Positions 14,134-16,029 of a DNA stretch of 16,029 bases are shown piece by piece. Every line of letters starts with the position of its first letter. Position 1 is the stretch's first letter. The notes below the pieces were generated by a model, which ran no database searches, was not told the origin of the DNA, and saw only the letters and a list, made by a program, of their open reading frames with translations. Source of the DNA: DATLAN01 sp035527455 (GTDB lineage Bacteria > Planctomycetota > Planctomycetia > Pirellulales > Thermoguttaceae); assembly GCA_035527455.1 (NCBI GenBank), contig DATLAN010000129.1:1-16029 (forward strand). The letters run 5' to 3'. A program made the position numbers and the translations under genes.

Positions 14134-16029
14134 TCACGGATCATCCGCCGGGTCGTCCCCACCCGGCGGCAGCGTGAAGCAGAAGGTCGAGCCGCGTCCG
14201 GCGCCTTCGGATTCGACCCAGATCCGCCCGCCGTGGACGTCGATGATCCGCTTCACCAGTGCCAGACCCACCCCGGTGCCTTCGCTGGTGGAGTCGAGCT
14301 TCTCGAACAGACCGAAGATCTTCTCGTGGAATCGGGAATCGATGCCGACGCCGTTGTCGCGGACGTAACAGACGACTTCATCGCCTTCCTTGCGGGCGCC
14401 GATCTCGATCAGCGGATCGGGCTGATCTCCCATCCATTTGACGGCGTTTTCGACCAGGTTCTGCAGCACCTGCCGCAGCCGCGGCCGATCGCCGTAGAGC
14501 ACCGGCAGATCGGGGGCGATCCGGACCTCGACCTCCCGCTGGGCGATCTTGCCGGCCACCAGTTCCAGGGCCTCGCGGGCAAGTTCGCCCAGCGGCACGT
14601 TCTCCGGCGGATTGACCTTGCGTCCGATCCGGGATAGCTCCAGCACCTCGTCCAGAAGCTGATACATCTTTCCGGCGGCATCGGCGATGCGTGCCATGTC
14701 GCCGTCGATCTGCGGGGTATCTCCCGCGGCGATATCGCGGCGCAACAGACCCATGTGCCCTCGGATGGTGACCAGCGGACTCTTCAGATCGTGGGAGACC
14801 GTGTACGCGAATTGTTCCAACTCGGTGTTCTTCCGTTCCAGTTCGGCAATCAGGTTTTCGCGTTCCTGCTCCGCCCCTTTTCGCGCCGTGGTATCGCGAA
14901 TGATGGCCAAACCACCGATGATCTCACCGGTCCCGCTGCGCAGCGGGGAATAGGAGCCTTCGTAGAAACCTTCCGCTCCGGTTTCCGGGATGATGTAGGA
15001 TCTGTCCCGTGCCATGACGGTTTTCCCGGCCAGGGCTGCCTCGAAATACTCGTCCTCGCCGATCCGCTTGAGGAACGGAAAGACGTCGAACGCGTACTTG
15101 CCGATGCACGCTTCTCTATTCATGCCCGAGAGACGTTCCATGCCCGGATTCCAGATCGTGTAACGACATTCGCGGTCGAACGCCAGGATGCCTTCGAAGC
15201 TGCTGTCGATGAGCATTTCAGAGAATCGTTCGCTGCGGCGGATTCGCTCTTCCGCCTGCTTGTGAAGCGTGATATCCAGCGCGTAGACATTCACGTAGTT
15301 GGCGTCGACAATCGGGGCAAGCGTCAGGGAGAAGACTCGATCTTCAATTTCAACTTCACTCTGGCAACTCCGGCCGCTGCCGAGCGTTTCGAGCACCGTT
15401 TTTCGCGGCCCCTCAGGCAGCAACCGGCCCTCCTCCGACCGCCAGGTCTTCAGCAACGGGGAGCTGGCCCGGTTGGCGTAGAGGAGGGTGCCGTTGCCGG
15501 AAATCCGCAGGACGGGATTCGGGTTTTCATCGGGAAACCTGGCCAACTTGGCGATTTCTTCTTCCGCCCGTTTGCGTTCGGTGATGTCGCGCACGACCGC
15601 CAGGATCCGTTCCTCCTCGTCGATGAGTGCACGTTTGAGGCTGACTTCGACCCAGAAGAGTTCGCCGCTCTTTTTCTTGCACAGCCACGGGAAGAGCTGG
15701 GGACCTTCCTCCATGGCCTTGCGGAGCCGCCGCGCCGCCTCCTCTTGAGTGAAGGGACGCTCACCGAGACTGATTTCACCTACCGACCGTCGCCGCATTT
15801 CCGTCAAGGAATACCCGAACGTCTCGCAGCTCATCGAGTTGACGTCCAGGATGGCCCCGGACTCGAGGTCGTGGACGATGATCATGTCATTGACGGCGTT
15901 GAAGATCTCGCGATAGTTTCTCTCCGAGGCCTTCAACGCCTCCTCGACCTGTTTGCGTTCGGTCACGTCGCGGATCGCCGCCAGCACGAACCGCTCGCCG
16001 CCGATCTCTCCGGCGGAAAGCGAAAGTTC
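14134..16029 (-). CDS. Multi-PAS sensor histidine kinase (partial, N terminus off window)
   Basis: The frame is open to the right edge, giving 631 codons in view. The GTG at 15987 is internal, because coding similarity (GEIGGERF before VLAAIRDVTERK) continues upstream. Visible in order: the end of one PAS domain, then three PAS domains joined by DITERKRAEEEI-type linkers, a HisKA dimerisation helix with phospho-accepting His in VSHDLKSP (codon 14793-14791), and a HATPase_c domain with N box QNLVENAVKW, G1 DNGVGID, F box FGLFEKLD and G2 GTGVGLALVKRI. It ends GGDDPADDP without a receiver domain. No membrane helix is seen in this part, so it is a soluble or at least cytoplasmic kinase region. 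The signal is unknown. The partner response regulator is not in the window. Confidence 0.93.
   Translation of the reverse strand, partial: ELSLSAGEIGGERFVLAAIRDVTERKQVEEALKASERNYREIFNAVNDMIIVHDLESGAILDVNSMSCETFGYSLTEMRRRSVGEISLGERPFTQEEAARRLRKAMEEGPQLFPWLCKKKSGELFWVEVSLKRALIDEEERILAVVRDITERKRAEEEIAKLARFPDENPNPVLRISGNGTLLYANRASSPLLKTWRSEEGRLLPEGPRKTVLETLGSGRSCQSEVEIEDRVFSLTLAPIVDANYVNVYALDITLHKQAEERIRRSERFSEMLIDSSFEGILAFDRECRYTIWNPGMERLSGMNREACIGKYAFDVFPFLKRIGEDEYFEAALAGKTVMARDRSYIIPETGAEGFYEGSYSPLRSGTGEIIGGLAIIRDTTARKGAEQERENLIAELERKNTELEQFAYTVSHDLKSPLVTIRGHMGLLRRDIAAGDTPQIDGDMARIADAAGKMYQLLDEVLELSRIGRKVNPPENVPLGELAREALELVAGKIAQREVEVRIAPDLPVLYGDRPRLRQVLQNLVENAVKWMGDQPDPLIEIGARKEGDEVVCYVRDNGVGIDSRFHEKIFGLFEKLDSTSEGTGVGLALVKRIIDVHGGRIWVESEGAGRGSTFCFTLPPGGDDPADDP

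Noticed and set aside
15985..15987. GTG at 15987 as the start of the histidine kinase
   Set aside because: The preceding codons continue PAS-like coding sequence to the window edge, so this is an internal valine.

Overview
This window most likely comes from a planctomycete, probably of the order Pirellulales. The DNA is GC-rich. It holds a giant exported protein with an N-terminal LEPR-XLL-like motif and ELWxxDGT repeats, a TIGR03032-family protein, paired sulfatases, a REP-associated tyrosine transposase (RAYT) and a multi-PAS histidine kinase, a combination typical of that group. Assignment rests on recognised family signatures only; no database search was possible.

Layout, left to right. 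(1) Positions 1-4477, minus strand: the first 1492 residues of a giant modular surface or secreted protein. In order it has the LEPR-XLL-like N terminus, eight ELW[KMR] repeats plus a degenerate ninth, an embedded cyclophilin-type prolyl isomerase, an SdrD-B-like domain, Ig-like domains, and cadherin-like repeats that alternate A-B-A-B with an exact 582-bp period. The C terminus lies off the left edge. (2) 4527-5681, minus: a TIGR03032-family protein 49 bp upstream of the giant gene, probably in the same operon, with a sigma70-like promoter near 5866-5894. (3) 5958-6470: a 513-bp element bounded by a perfect 22-bp inverted repeat and carrying a RAYT whose catalytic middle is deleted in frame. 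Its right arm supplies the last seven codons and the approach to the stop of the next gene. (4) 6446-7648, minus: an alanine/serine-glyoxylate aminotransferase with a good promoter and three 13-bp tandem repeats in its leader. (5) 8247-8897, plus: an HdeD-like six-helix membrane protein. (6) A 32-bp perfect inverted repeat (REP doublet) at 8965-9042.

(7) 9153-13250, plus: two sulfatase genes in tandem. The first has the formylglycine motif CSPSR. The second is full length with a signal peptide but has lost the catalytic Cys, Lys and His, so it looks like a secreted pseudo-sulfatase. (8) 13326-13744, minus: an XRE-type antitoxin preceded by a 31-codon relic of its HigB/RelE-like toxin, behind a promoter with two operator-like palindromes. 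(9) 14134-16029, minus: a PAS-rich histidine kinase whose N terminus is off the right edge.

The main points of interest are the active/dead sulfatase pair, the RAYT element that rewrote the end of a metabolic gene, the toxin-less antitoxin that keeps its operators and ATGA overlap, and the cyclophilin domain inside a giant adhesin-like protein.
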